Part shown: positions 11,098-23,865 of the stretch, one piece after another
How positions within the stretch are numbered: position 1 is the stretch's first letter
Layout: the number at the start of each line of letters is the position of its first letter
Source of the DNA: Axinella damicornis
Taxonomy: Eukaryota; Porifera; Demospongiae; Axinellida; Axinellidae
Assembly (NCBI GenBank): GCA_963931865.1
Contig: OZ007508.1
Coordinates: 11,902,781-11,966,780 of the forward strand
Direction: 5' to 3'
Length of the DNA: 64,000 nt
The notes under the pieces: model-generated
The model's input: the letters and a program-made list of their open reading frames with translations, nothing else
The model's database searches: none
Told to the model about the DNA's origin: nothing
Translations under genes and position numbers: made by a program

Positions 11098-11861
11098 GGG
11101 CCATCTCAAGGCTTTAATTAGGCTAGTGCAATGACAAATCCTAACACTGGAGTTTGGCCTAACTCTGTAGATCCTAGCCCTATGAATATCATTAACCCTG
11201 ATCCGGGTTAGGGTGATCCCACTAACCTTGGTGTGCCTATGAATCTCATTAAAACCCAGTGGGCATGGGATAGAACCCAGTCTTTCTGTCTGCTCATGAA
11301 TAATAATGAGTTAGGATTAGATAGCTCCATGCTGTGCTCGTGAGCTTGTTGGACTTTAGTCAGCTGTCCGATGGGAGGGTTGGCTTATGTTGATGCTCAT
11401 GAATATCATTAGTGACCACCTGTCAGATCTTTGGTGGTGTAGTATGGGGTTGAAAGCATGTGTGTTGTGTGATGCAATATTCGTAAATTCACCCTGAGAC
11501 TCCACTCTCTCCTAACCCTGACAACCAGGGATCATGAATATCATTAGCCCTAAATTGGGACTCATGACTGGTATTGTTGTCCAAATTGATGTCAATGAAT
11601 CTCATTAAAGCCTTCAGCTTTGGCTGAGATTCAGCTTGTCTGTCAGCTTCATGAATAAGTAATGAGCCATTTTCAGGTAGCCGTGTGTAGCAATGGTGAG
11701 CAAGATTGCCTTTAGTTTGCTGTTTGGAGGGAAGTTTGGCTTGTGTTGACTCTCATGAATATCATTAGTGATGTGCTTTCAGTTCCCATGTAGTGTGGTT
11801 TGGGTTCAAGTGAAGGCTAGTAAGCTGGAATATTCATGAGTTTTAGTTAGGGGTTTGGGTT
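11098..11861. repeat. Spacer S: internal ~351-bp diverged duplication
   Basis: The near-palindromic motif TCATGAATATCATTA and its variants recur at 11181, 11238, 11294, 11398, 11532, 11592, 11649 and 11753. The spacings 57, 56, 104 then 60, 57, 104 show that S is two diverged copies of a ~351-base monomer. Telomere-like fragments (GGGTTAGGG, CCTAACCCTG, GGGTTTGGGTTAAGG) sit between motifs. No coding potential is evident. Confidence 0.85.
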
Positions 11862-14800
11862 AAGGTAGGAAACACGGCATCGGCGAAATCGCGCAATTTT
11901 GCTCATGAATAATTAATGAGATGACGTCACTCGCATACGGTTATTTAGAGTTATTCATCTGTTTACGTTTTCCCATGGCGGCAACCGGAATAAACAAGGG
12001 GGGCTTCTCTCTTTGATGCGGCTAGCGGCCCTTTCGAGTTTCAAATCGGTACTCTGATGTGGCCGCGCGGTACTTTGAAGATTTGTTTGAACACTCTTTT
12101 TTTTTTTCTTTTTTTTTTTTTTTTTACGTAAGAAGCTATTCTGGCTTATTGAATGTAGCGATGGGCTATCTGAGTGTGAATAGCTAGGTGGAGTGAGCAG
12201 GAATGTTTGTGGGTCTGCCGAAGTGGCCGAAGAACAGCCTGGAAAGTGAACAGCATCCGACAGCTCCCTGGCCAAGGTACTCTAGAGAGTTGACCTTTCG
12301 GCATTACAGGCCCCGCCCATTTTCGTGTTAGGGCGAATTTGGCTGGTTTGGTAGCTGGACTGGGCTGGTGAGAGGGAGTAGATGTGTGGCCAAAACTAGG
12401 TAACCGAGAGGTGAACGTGGAAAAGCATCCCTATTTTTCCAGGGGGTAGGTTGACCTTTTGGAAACTGGCCTTGGCTTTGGTCTGTTTTAGTTGGTGTGC
12501 GTGGAATTTTTTTTGAAAGCCTAGGGTAGCCAAACCTCTGTTTTTGAGGGTGGCAGTGAGTTTTGGGCTGTAGCCTGCAAGTGAGGAGAGCAGGTGGTAA
12601 ATCCATCCGTAGTTTTTGGGCCTGTTTTGTGTGTGTATTGATGATGGGGTCAGAGTGTGGGTGGGGCCTTGGAGAGGGTCCAAATTTTCAGTTTCGTAGA
12701 GGGCCTTAAAATTGAGTTTTAGGGCATTTTCAAGCAGAGGGAGCAGTTTGATGCAAAGTATTGCTGAAACTTGTGTACGCTTTGATGCTGCCCATTTATC
12801 CATCAACTTGGTTTCGGAGATCGCGGTACCCATGTTTCCTACCTTAAGGGCCATCTCAAGGCTTTAATTAGGCTAGTGCAATGACAAATCCTAACACTGG
12901 AGTTTGGCCTAACTCTGTAGATCCTAGCCCTATGAATATCATTAACCCTGATCCGGGTTAGGGTGATCCCACTAACCTTGGTGTGCCTATGAATCTCATT
13001 AAAACCCAGTGGGCATGGGATAGAACCCAGTCTTTCTGTCTGCTCATGAATAATAATGAGTTAGGATTAGATAGCTCCATGCTGTGCTCGTGAGCTTGTT
13101 GGACTTTAGTCAGCTGTCCGATGGGAGGGTTGGCTTATGTTGATGCTCATGAATATCATTAGTGACCACCTGTCAGATCTTTGGTGGTGTAGTATGGGGT
13201 TGAAAGCATGTGTGTTGTGTGATGCAATATTCGTAAATTCACCCTGAGACTCCACTCTCTCCTAACCCTGACAACCAGGGATCATGAATATCATTAGCCC
13301 TAAATTGGGACTCATGACTGGTATTGTTGTCCAAATTGATGTCAATGAATCTCATTAAAGCCTTCAGCTTTGGCTGAGATTCAGCTTGTCTGTCAGCTTC
13401 ATGAATAAGTAATGAGCCATTTTCAGGTAGCCGTGTGTAGCAATGGTGAGCAAGATTGCCTTTAGTTTGCTGTTTGGAGGGAAGTTTGGCTTGTGTTGAC
13501 TCTCATGAATATCATTAGTGATGTGCTTTCAGTTCCCATGTAGTGTGGTTTGGGTTCAAGTGAAGGCTAGTAAGCTGGAATATTCATGAGTTTTAGTTAG
13601 GGGTTTGGGTTAAGGTAGGAAACACGGCATCGGCGAAATCGCGCAATTTTGCTCATGAATAATTAATGAGATGACGTCACTCGCATACGGTTATTTAGAG
13701 TTATTCATCTGTTTACGTTTTCCCATGGCGGCAACCGGAATAAACAAGGGGGGCTTCTCTCTTTGATGCGGCTAGCGGCCCTTTCGAGTTTCAAATCGGT
13801 ACTCTGATGTGGCCGCGCGGTACTTTGAAGATTTGTTTGAACACTCTTTTTTTTTTTCTTTTTTTTTTTTTTTTTACGTAAGAAGCTATTCTGGCTTATT
13901 GAATGTAGCGATGGGCTATCTGAGTGTGAATAGCTAGGTGGAGTGAGCAGGAATGTTTGTGGGTCTGCCGAAGTGGCCGAAGAACAGCCTGGAAAGTGAA
14001 CAGCATCCGACAGCTCCCTGGCCAAGGTACTCTAGAGAGTTGACCTTTCGGCATTACAGGCCCCGCCCATTTTCGTGTTAGGGCGAATTTGGCTGGTTTG
14101 GTAGCTGGACTGGGCTGGTGAGAGGGAGTAGATGTGTGGCCAAAACTAGGTAACCGAGAGGTGAACGTGGAAAAGCATCCCTATTTTTCCAGGGGGTAGG
14201 TTGACCTTTTGGAAACTGGCCTTGGCTTTGGTCTGTTTTAGTTGGTGTGCGTGGAATTTTTTTTGAAAGCCTAGGGTAGCCAAACCTCTGTTTTTGAGGG
14301 TGGCAGTGAGTTTTGGGCTGTAGCCTGCAAGTGAGGAGAGCAGGTGGTAAATCCATCCGTAGTTTTTGGGCCTGTTTTGTGTGTGTATTGATGATGGGGT
14401 CAGAGTGTGGGTGGGGCCTTGGAGAGGGTCCAAATTTTCAGTTTCGTAGAGGGCCTTAAAATTGAGTTTTAGGGCATTTTCAAGCAGAGGGAGCAGTTTG
14501 ATGCAAAGTATTGCTGAAACTTGTGTACGCTTTGATGCTGCCCATTTATCCATCAACTTGGTTTCGGAGATCGCGGTACCCATGTTTCCTACCTTAAGGG
14601 CCATCTCAAGGCTTTAATTAGGCTAGTGCAATGACAAATCCTAACACTGGAGTTTGGCCTAACTCTGTAGATCCTAGCCCTATGAATATCATTAACCCTG
14701 ATCCGGGTTAGGGTGATCCCACTAACCTTGGTGTGCCTATGAATCTCATTAAAACCCAGTGGGCATGGGATAGAACCCAGTCTTTCTGTCTGCTCATGAA

Positions 14801-17800
14801 TAATAATGAGTTAGGATTAGATAGCTCCATGCTGTGCTCGTGAGCTTGTTGGACTTTAGTCAGCTGTCCGATGGGAGGGTTGGCTTATGTTGATGCTCAT
14901 GAATATCATTAGTGACCACCTGTCAGATCTTTGGTGGTGTAGTATGGGGTTGAAAGCATGTGTGTTGTGTGATGCAATATTCGTAAATTCACCCTGAGAC
15001 TCCACTCTCTCCTAACCCTGACAACCAGGGATCATGAATATCATTAGCCCTAAATTGGGACTCATGACTGGTATTGTTGTCCAAATTGATGTCAATGAAT
15101 CTCATTAAAGCCTTCAGCTTTGGCTGAGATTCAGCTTGTCTGTCAGCTTCATGAATAAGTAATGAGCCATTTTCAGGTAGCCGTGTGTAGCAATGGTGAG
15201 CAAGATTGCCTTTAGTTTGCTGTTTGGAGGGAAGTTTGGCTTGTGTTGACTCTCATGAATATCATTAGTGATGTGCTTTCAGTTCCCATGTAGTGTGGTT
15301 TGGGTTCAAGTGAAGGCTAGTAAGCTGGAATATTCATGAGTTTTAGTTAGGGGTTTGGGTTAAGGTAGGAAACACGGCATCGGCGAAATCGCGCAATTTT
15401 GCTCATGAATAATTAATGAGATGACGTCACTCGCATACGGTTATTTAGAGTTATTCATCTGTTTACGTTTTCCCATGGCGGCAACCGGAATAAACAAGGG
15501 GGGCTTCTCTCTTTGATGCGGCTAGCGGCCCTTTCGAGTTTCAAATCGGTACTCTGATGTGGCCGCGCGGTACTTTGAAGATTTGTTTGAACACTCTTTT
15601 TTTTTTTCTTTTTTTTTTTTTTTTTACGTAAGAAGCTATTCTGGCTTATTGAATGTAGCGATGGGCTATCTGAGTGTGAATAGCTAGGTGGAGTGAGCAG
15701 GAATGTTTGTGGGTCTGCCGAAGTGGCCGAAGAACAGCCTGGAAAGTGAACAGCATCCGACAGCTCCCTGGCCAAGGTACTCTAGAGAGTTGACCTTTCG
15801 GCATTACAGGCCCCGCCCATTTTCGTGTTAGGGCGAATTTGGCTGGTTTGGTAGCTGGACTGGGCTGGTGAGAGGGAGTAGATGTGTGGCCAAAACTAGG
15901 TAACCGAGAGGTGAACGTGGAAAAGCATCCCTATTTTTCCAGGGGGTAGGTTGACCTTTTGGAAACTGGCCTTGGCTTTGGTCTGTTTTAGTTGGTGTGC
16001 GTGGAATTTTTTTTGAAAGCCTAGGGTAGCCAAACCTCTGTTTTTGAGGGTGGCAGTGAGTTTTGGGCTGTAGCCTGCAAGTGAGGAGAGCAGGTGGTAA
16101 ATCCATCCGTAGTTTTTGGGCCTGTTTTGTGTGTGTATTGATGATGGGGTCAGAGTGTGGGTGGGGCCTTGGAGAGGGTCCAAATTTTCAGTTTCGTAGA
16201 GGGCCTTAAAATTGAGTTTTAGGGCATTTTCAAGCAGAGGGAGCAGTTTGATGCAAAGTATTGCTGAAACTTGTGTACGCTTTGATGCTGCCCATTTATC
16301 CATCAACTTGGTTTCGGAGATCGCGGTACCCATGTTTCCTACCTTAAGGGCCATCTCAAGGCTTTAATTAGGCTAGTGCAATGACAAATCCTAACACTGG
16401 AGTTTGGCCTAACTCTGTAGATCCTAGCCCTATGAATATCATTAACCCTGATCCGGGTTAGGGTGATCCCACTAACCTTGGTGTGCCTATGAATCTCATT
16501 AAAACCCAGTGGGCATGGGATAGAACCCAGTCTTTCTGTCTGCTCATGAATAATAATGAGTTAGGATTAGATAGCTCCATGCTGTGCTCGTGAGCTTGTT
16601 GGACTTTAGTCAGCTGTCCGATGGGAGGGTTGGCTTATGTTGATGCTCATGAATATCATTAGTGACCACCTGTCAGATCTTTGGTGGTGTAGTATGGGGT
16701 TGAAAGCATGTGTGTTGTGTGATGCAATATTCGTAAATTCACCCTGAGACTCCACTCTCTCCTAACCCTGACAACCAGGGATCATGAATATCATTAGCCC
16801 TAAATTGGGACTCATGACTGGTATTGTTGTCCAAATTGATGTCAATGAATCTCATTAAAGCCTTCAGCTTTGGCTGAGATTCAGCTTGTCTGTCAGCTTC
16901 ATGAATAAGTAATGAGCCATTTTCAGGTAGCCGTGTGTAGCAATGGTGAGCAAGATTGCCTTTAGTTTGCTGTTTGGAGGGAAGTTTGGCTTGTGTTGAC
17001 TCTCATGAATATCATTAGTGATGTGCTTTCAGTTCCCATGTAGTGTGGTTTGGGTTCAAGTGAAGGCTAGTAAGCTGGAATATTCATGAGTTTTAGTTAG
17101 GGGTTTGGGTTAAGGTAGGAAACACGGCATCGGCGAAATCGCGCAATTTTGCTCATGAATAATTAATGAGATGACGTCACTCGCATACGGTTATTTAGAG
17201 TTATTCATCTGTTTACGTTTTCCCATGGCGGCAACCGGAATAAACAAGGGGGGCTTCTCTCTTTGATGCGGCTAGCGGCCCTTTCGAGTTTCAAATCGGT
17301 ACTCTGATGTGGCCGCGCGGTACTTTGAAGATTTGTTTGAACACTCTTTTTTTTTTTCTTTTTTTTTTTTTTTTTACGTAAGAAGCTATTCTGGCTTATT
17401 GAATGTAGCGATGGGCTATCTGAGTGTGAATAGCTAGGTGGAGTGAGCAGGAATGTTTGTGGGTCTGCCGAAGTGGCCGAAGAACAGCCTGGAAAGTGAA
17501 CAGCATCCGACAGCTCCCTGGCCAAGGTACTCTAGAGAGTTGACCTTTCGGCATTACAGGCCCCGCCCATTTTCGTGTTAGGGCGAATTTGGCTGGTTTG
17601 GTAGCTGGACTGGGCTGGTGAGAGGGAGTAGATGTGTGGCCAAAACTAGGTAACCGAGAGGTGAACGTGGAAAAGCATCCCTATTTTTCCAGGGGGTAGG
17701 TTGACCTTTTGGAAACTGGCCTTGGCTTTGGTCTGTTTTAGTTGGTGTGCGTGGAATTTTTTTTGAAAGCCTAGGGTAGCCAAACCTCTGTTTTTGAGGG

Positions 17801-19844
17801 TGGCAGTGAGTTTTGGGCTGTAGCCTGCAAGTGAGGAGAGCAGGTGGTAAATCCATCCGTAGTTTTTGGGCCTGTTTTGTGTGTGTATTGATGATGGGGT
17901 CAGAGTGTGGGTGGGGCCTTGGAGAGGGTCCAAATTTTCAGTTTCGTAGAGGGCCTTAAAATTGAGTTTTAGGGCATTTTCAAGCAGAGGGAGCAGTTTG
18001 ATGCAAAGTATTGCTGAAACTTGTGTACGCTTTGATGCTGCCCATTTATCCATCAACTTGGTTTCGGAGATCGCGGTACCCATGTTTCCTACCTTAAGGG
18101 CCATCTCAAGGCTTTAATTAGGCTAGTGCAATGACAAATCCTAACACTGGAGTTTGGCCTAACTCTGTAGATCCTAGCCCTATGAATATCATTAACCCTG
18201 ATCCGGGTTAGGGTGATCCCACTAACCTTGGTGTGCCTATGAATCTCATTAAAACCCAGTGGGCATGGGATAGAACCCAGTCTTTCTGTCTGCTCATGAA
18301 TAATAATGAGTTAGGATTAGATAGCTCCATGCTGTGCTCGTGAGCTTGTTGGACTTTAGTCAGCTGTCCGATGGGAGGGTTGGCTTATGTTGATGCTCAT
18401 GAATATCATTAGTGACCACCTGTCAGATCTTTGGTGGTGTAGTATGGGGTTGAAAGCATGTGTGTTGTGTGATGCAATATTCGTAAATTCACCCTGAGAC
18501 TCCACTCTCTCCTAACCCTGACAACCAGGGATCATGAATATCATTAGCCCTAAATTGGGACTCATGACTGGTATTGTTGTCCAAATTGATGTCAATGAAT
18601 CTCATTAAAGCCTTCAGCTTTGGCTGAGATTCAGCTTGTCTGTCAGCTTCATGAATAAGTAATGAGCCATTTTCAGGTAGCCGTGTGTAGCAATGGTGAG
18701 CAAGATTGCCTTTAGTTTGCTGTTTGGAGGGAAGTTTGGCTTGTGTTGACTCTCATGAATATCATTAGTGATGTGCTTTCAGTTCCCATGTAGTGTGGTT
18801 TGGGTTCAAGTGAAGGCTAGTAAGCTGGAATATTCATGAGTTTTAGTTAGGGGTTTGGGTTAAGGTAGGAAACACGGCATCGGCGAAATCGCGCAATTTT
18901 GCTCATGAATAATTAATGAGATGACGTCACTCGCATACGGTTATTTAGAGTTATTCATCTGTTTACGTTTTCCCATGGCGGCAACCGGAATAAACAAGGG
19001 GGGCTTCTCTCTTTGATGCGGCTAGCGGCCCTTTCGAGTTTCAAATCGGTACTCTGATGTGGCCGCGCGGTACTTTGAAGATTTGTTTGAACACTCTTTT
19101 TTTTTTTTTTTTTTTTTTTTTACGTAAGAAGCTATTCTGGCTTATTGAATGTAGCGATGGGCTATCTGAGTGTGAATAGCTAGGTGGAGTGAGCAGGAAT
19201 GTTTGTGGGTCTGCCGAAGTGGCCGAAGAACAGCCTGGAAAGTGAACAGCATCCGACAGCTCCCTGGCCAAGGTACTCTAGAGAGTTGACCTTTCGGCAT
19301 TACAGGCCCCGCCCATTTTCGTGTTAGGGCGAATTTGGCTGGTTTGGTAGCTGGACTGGGCTGGTGAGAGGGAGTAGATGTGTGGCCAAAACTAGGTAAC
19401 CGAGAGGTGAACGTGGAAAAGCATCCCTATTTTTCCAGGGGGTAGGTTGACCTTTTGGAAACTGGCCTTGGCTTTGGTCTGTTTTAGTTGGTGTGCGTGG
19501 AATTTTTTTTGAAAGCCTAGGGTAGCCAAACCTCTGTTTTTGAGGGTGGCAGTGAGTTTTGGGCTGTAGCCTGCAAGTGAGGAGAGCAGGTGGTAAATCC
19601 ATCCGTAGTTTTTGGGCCTGTTTTGTGTGTGTATTGATGATGGGGTCAGAGTGTGGGTGGGGCCTTGGAGAGGGTCCAAATTTTCAGTTTCGTAGAGGGC
19701 CTTAAAATTGAGTTTTAGGGCATTTTCAAGCAGAGGGAGCAGTTTGATGCAAAGTATTGCTGAAACTTGTGTACGCTTTGATGCTGCCCATTTATCCATC
19801 AACTTGGTTTCGGAGATCGCGGTACCCATGTTTCCTACCTTAAG

Positions 19845-19985
19845 AGCTCACCTACTCATTTTTAGCATAGAGGTATTTGAGTGAGTATAGACTCCTAAGG
19901 AGAGTGGTGGGATTCCAACCTGAAACCTTTGATTAGCAGTCGAATGCTTTAACCATTTGGCCACCAGCCATTCCACCACCTAATG
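19845..19985 (-). repeat. tRNA-Ser-like SINE head or tRNA relic
   Basis: On the minus strand, TGGCCAAATGGTTAAAGC resembles an A box, CGACTGCTAATC resembles a Ser (GCT) anticodon loop, and GGTTGGAATCC is one base from a B box. The T stem and acceptor stem do not pair well and the long variable arm is missing. It is therefore probably a SINE head or a tRNA pseudogene, not a working tRNA. It abuts the right end of the 1750-bp array. Confidence 0.4.
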
Positions 19986-20705
19986 CTGGCTCACTGCCCT
20001 TCATACCTGCAGGATTCTTTTTTCCAGAAGGATGCATGCTGATGTACTAGTACTAGACAAACGTATATTACCAACTTTGGTGCCACTACCGCATGCAGTT
20101 CTAGGATTATTTTCTTCATCCATATGCTAGATTCAACTTTAATCGCAGGGCACATGGAGTAGGGAAAACATTTCCCTACTATGTCTAGCCTGGTAATGAG
20201 GACTTGATCTGTGATAGCGGCCCTTGACACTTGACACCTGACACTTAGCGTATACACAGCCACAGTCCATTAATCACGACTGCTGATATGGCATCCCAAT
20301 CTGTACCAGCATCCTCCACTGAACTGAAGCCATGGTTGCAGAGCATGTATGAGGCCAAAGGCCCAGGTTAGTGAGCCAGATGAAAGTACTAACTGTCTCT
20401 AACTTATAGCCAGTACAGTACTGTTCAAGTTCAATTTCATTAGCATGCCAGACTAATATCATAGGACTGCACAGTAAAATGAACACATTCTGGGATTTGA
20501 AGGCAAATTGTGTACTTACATGGTTGCACGTGCATAACGTAACACATAATTATGTGTACTGCGTGTATGTGCTCAAAACAATTCACAATCAATCTAAACC
20601 AGCCCTATGGTAACACGGATCCAGACAATGCAGAATTATCTTCAATTGAGCTTTAAATGCCTTATTTGCAGATACATAGTACTGTCATGTACTCTAATTA
20701 CTTAC

Positions 20706-22511
20706 CGGCTATCAATGAGGTCTGCCAGATCCTAAGTGCATAAGAAACATAAGTCAATAGTACTTGAATTGGTAGCAGGCATAAATACACACTTTTACTT
20801 TTTTCAAGTGAAATTACGTACTTGGAGATTTGCCTGAGTTTAGGTGTGGATTAATATAAGTAAGTGAACAGCGCTGTGAAAAGAATTAACATACTGATGG
20901 GCCTTCCCTGAGCCAGTTATTAACATAAAGTTATGAGCTGTCTATAATAAACTCATAAAGTGACATCTATATACCAGCGCATACCTCAATGTGCAGTTTC
21001 TTCCCATCTGCGGTTATCTGGAAAGGTAAAGAGGGATTCATGAGAGAGCATGCATCCGTTCTTGTACCCTAAACCTAAACTGATACATGTTACTTTAGGA
21101 ACGTGCTCCTAGAAACTGTTTCATGCTTGTCATCAAAATTTTTGCACTTTAGTTTATTGGGCGAGCGTGAGCGAGCCCCACACTAGTCGTAGTCTCGCGC
21201 GCGGCGCTATATGGCGCTGTACTTCGTATAATTATGTACCGTTGTCGATCTGTCTCTCATACCGTAAATCCGGCGCGTGCAATATAACGTACGAAACATT
21301 GCATTCATTTCCGGACGTCGTACCGTAATTCTCCGCCGTGCACGAGAGTCTGGCACCGAGACTATGGCGACGACAAAGACACAGATCGATCGTTACCTAC
21401 CTACCTCTGTACCTCCCCAGTGGCGACAGCAAAGACGAACACCGCTGGTGGACCTACCTATTCATTGACCTCAGAGCTGTAGCTACGTGTACCAGTGTCA
21501 CCTAGTGCAGCATGCATAGTATAGCTAGGTTTTGTGTTTAATTGCCATATCCATATCGCCGCTAGACTGCTTCAGCTAGCCTCACTCTGTGTTGTGCATA
21601 TGCGACAGTGTACTTTTGGTGTGATATTCAGAATTCTGGGACCTGAGCTGTTCTCATTTAGTCGCATTCTGATGACAGTCATAGTCTTGTACGTAGCTAC
21701 AACCATTGGCACTCGCTCACGCTCGCCCCACAATGTCACACATTCCACTAGTTATAATCATAACTCCTGTGATGATTTTTATATCCTTAGCTAGTCTCAT
21801 AGCCCCAACCGTGGACTTGTTGCTCCTGCAGGGCACATTAATATTGTGACTGACTTATAGACAGACTGATATACCAGCCCAACCTACTCTTAGCTGTCCG
21901 TTGACAAGTTGAAGTAGACATCTGGCAGGATCCATGTATTGCTGTCGCCTGTGGAAGGAATGATGGTGTGACTGAGCCAAGTACACTATTGTAGCTTTCT
22001 TCTTTGAACAGGCACTAGCTAACCTTCTTCTGAAGGGCTGTACAACTGACTTGCTGTTCGCAGTCAGGTAGAAGGGCTGAAAGGAAAACATACCAATGTG
22101 TCTGATTGTGGAGGTTGAATTCTGCAATCTAGCTATCTACATGATGTGATGGAACGGATTACCAGATTAGGCTAGTACACACATACCGTGAGATTTGCTG
22201 TTGATTTAGAGATGTTGCATGGACCAAGCTGCATTATAGAGATAAAACTTCTAGTATAATACATGTATGCACGTCAAGGTATGTAGTATACAAATTAGAT
22301 GACAGACATCCATGCATTTACCATACCTCAGCTATTTAACCCAAGCCATGCACTGAATTCACTCATCAACCTTGCCTAACTACATGCACATACATACCTT
22401 CAGTGGCTCTGCGATCAAAATATGCAGCTGTGATTGCTTCTGAAACACAGGGGCAATCTCCCATGTTGCATAGATATCCGAGCAAGCCAGGTGCCACAAA
22501 ACAGGGAAGAT
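20706..22511 (-). CDS. Partial gene, five linked exons, FERM-F3-like segment
   Basis: Five minus-strand blocks have proper splice sites and keep frame: 22398-22511 (IFPVLWHLACSDIYATWEIA...EPLK), 22024-22076, 21888-21948, 20985-21017 (ITADGKKLHIE) and 20706-20731 (DLADLIDSR). Joined, the last three read through LLQLVNGQLR, ITADGKKLHIE and DLADLID. This recalls the end of a FERM F3 lobe, where FAK-type proteins have an ADLID block; the resemblance is by eye only. Acceptors are CTTTCAG, CTTTCAG, CCACAG, TTCCAG and CTTAG; donors are GTATGT, GTTAGC, GTAGGT, GTATGC and GTAAGT. Neither end of the protein is found. It may be the continuation of the gene starting at 25474, but one linking exon is missing. 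A possible extra exon near 23950-24030 (YFVPPDETKPRPVLYVSK) is uncertain. Confidence 0.5.
21155..21737. mobile_element. MITE with GGGCGAGCGTGAGCGAG ends
   Basis: The left end ATTGGGCGAGCGTGAGCGAG and the right end CTCGCTCACGCTCGCCCC are inverted copies. The interior includes ATGGCGACGACAAAGAC, which recurs in the opposite orientation in the related element at 46929-47507. It is non-coding and lies in an intron of the minus-strand gene. A partial end of the same family lies at about 27729-27765. Confidence 0.75.
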
Positions 22512-22683
22512 CTGAAAGAGAGATCGAGGCAAATGAGTAGTCCAGCCTGCAAGCCCAACCACAGTATGAATCCACTGGGCATTACCCCTTGACTACAGCT
22601 GTGTGTATATATATACATGTACGTACAATACGCGTGCATGCATTAATTGTACTGATTCAGGTTCTATGCAGGCAGGTGTTGGA

Positions 22684-23140
22684 TGCAAGCTTTGGAGAGA
22701 GAATTAATAATCCATTTTATCAACCCATCAGATTCATTTGCATTTAACATTCGATGCCTGTTGCATAATAGGCGACAATGTGTTGGGAGATAATTGTGCC
22801 GGAGGCTGTGGTAGTGGACAGTGAGAGTGTCCGCTCAGGCAATGTGTCTGTACAGTCAACCCACCCAGGCCCGCAACCCGTCTGCAGGCCGGCCGCGGGG
22901 ATCTCCACTTATGGCAGTGAAACAACCGTGAGAGAGAGAAAGACAGCTGGAATCAGCTAAGTCCTCTAGCCTGAATTCAGGTGCTGTTATATGCAGCCTT
23001 GCTTCTGCTCCTCTGCCATGGGCCCAGTGGCTTAGCGGTAGGAGCATCTGACTAGTACTCAGAAGGTCTTGGGTTTGAATCCCAGCTGGTCCCAGAAGTT
23101 TTTCTGTGGATTATTCTTTCTCTCCAAAGCTTGCATGCAT
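22684..23140. repeat. Inverted-repeat unit enclosing a tRNA-like sequence
   Basis: GCAAGCTTTGGAGAGA followed by AATAATCC near 22684-22711 is repeated as its complement at about 23104-23137. The unit between the arms contains the tRNA-Thr-like sequence at 23021-23092 next to the right arm. This could be two facing SINE copies or a foldback element carrying a tRNA gene. Confidence 0.55.
23021..23092 (+). tRNA. tRNA-Thr(AGT)-like gene or SINE head
   Basis: The 72 bases fold as a cloverleaf: acceptor GGCCCAG with CTGGTCC (6 of 7 pairs), D stem GCTT/GAGC, anticodon stem TCTGA/TCAGA with loop CTAGTAC (anticodon AGT, threonine), and T stem TTGGG/CCCAG. The A box TGGCTTAGCGG is good, the B box is GGTTTGAATCC, and TTTTT follows at about 23098, fit for pol III termination. 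The T loop has T where C56 is nearly invariant, and an inverted repeat begins just downstream, so a tRNA-derived SINE is a real alternative. Confidence 0.6.
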
Positions 23141-23409
23141 GCATGGTACTGTTCACAATACATTGTGCCTGGACTATATATAGCTGTAACCATATCAATG
23201 TAAGGCCATTTAGACAGGATGTCCAAGATACAGCAGGAAGATGTGGCCATGGAAGGGAATGTCGAAGGGCTTAAAGATGCACAGCTGTCATTGGCTCAGA
23301 TGAAGTATTTGCATAATTATGCATGCACATTATTGGCATGGTAGGGAGCTAGCAGCAAGACTGGGTATGAGGCTATGAGCGTATCATATAGTAAAAGGTG
23401 CCTTCCAGG

Positions 23410-23525
23410 TATAGCCACATTCGAATTCCCAGGCCTTCTCACCCCAGAGTTTGTCGCTTGCAGTACAAATGCGGGGGTACTGCAAGCGACAAACGCTGGT
23501 TTGAGAAGGCCCAGGAACTAGGCTA
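23410..23525. mobile_element. Foldback MITE, TAGCC...GGCTA family
   Basis: This is an inverted-repeat hairpin (arms include CCCAGGCCTTCTCA and TTTGTCGCTTGCAGTAC) with outer TAGCC and GGCTA. Flanks CCTTCCAGG and CCTTCCAGC match at 8 of 9 bases, consistent with the 9-base duplication of this family. Confidence 0.75.
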
Positions 23526-23865
23526 CCTTCCAGCAGTGAGGTTGCTATTATCGTATCAATATGACACTTGTTTGTTACCACCCCTTCAATGTAATCATGT
23601 TCATGCATGTGTACATGACCGTCACTTACATGGTCAGCAGAGTGTAGAGAAAACATTTTGGAATCCACCTTCATGGTCCGGGGAAGCTTATCACTGCATG
23701 GGTGATCATATGCAGCAGCGTTGCAGTAAATCGATCAAATTGACACAATTAACTAGCGTACAATTACTTCCGTTTGGCTATATGGCCACATCTTAGAGGT
23801 CCAAGTGCATGCACTGTCCTCATTGAGTGATGCATGTAGTCAGAATACTGGATTTGTTTGATGCA

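Larger units (their letters stand above)
10109..19843. repeat. 1750-bp tandem array, (E-S)5-E
   Basis: The AAGGTAGGAAACACGG boundary recurs at 10111, 11862, 13612, 15362, 17112 and 18862, so the period is 1751 once and then 1750 four times. By eye the middle units are base-for-base alike. Unit 1 has one extra T in its T-tract, and the last, truncated unit has a shorter pure T-tract (about 19097). The array begins exactly at the left end of element E and ends exactly at the right end of E, giving five complete E-S units plus a terminal E. Repeated minus-strand frames of 106, 92 and 152 codons are copied with every unit and resemble no known family. The pattern fits unequal exchange between E copies flanking S. 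Assembly over- or under-counting of copies is possible. Confidence 0.95.

Noticed and set aside
10271..19829. Repeated frames of 92, 106 and 152 codons as real genes
   Set aside because: They overlap each other, recur only because the 1750-bp unit recurs, include a poly-Lys artefact of the T-tract, and match no family I recognise. They are kept as part of the array description.
20287..20366. Plus-strand first exon starting MASQSVPASSTELKPWLQSM with a GTTAGT donor
   Set aside because: No following plus-strand exon was found and it lies among minus-strand exons. It remains possible but unsupported.
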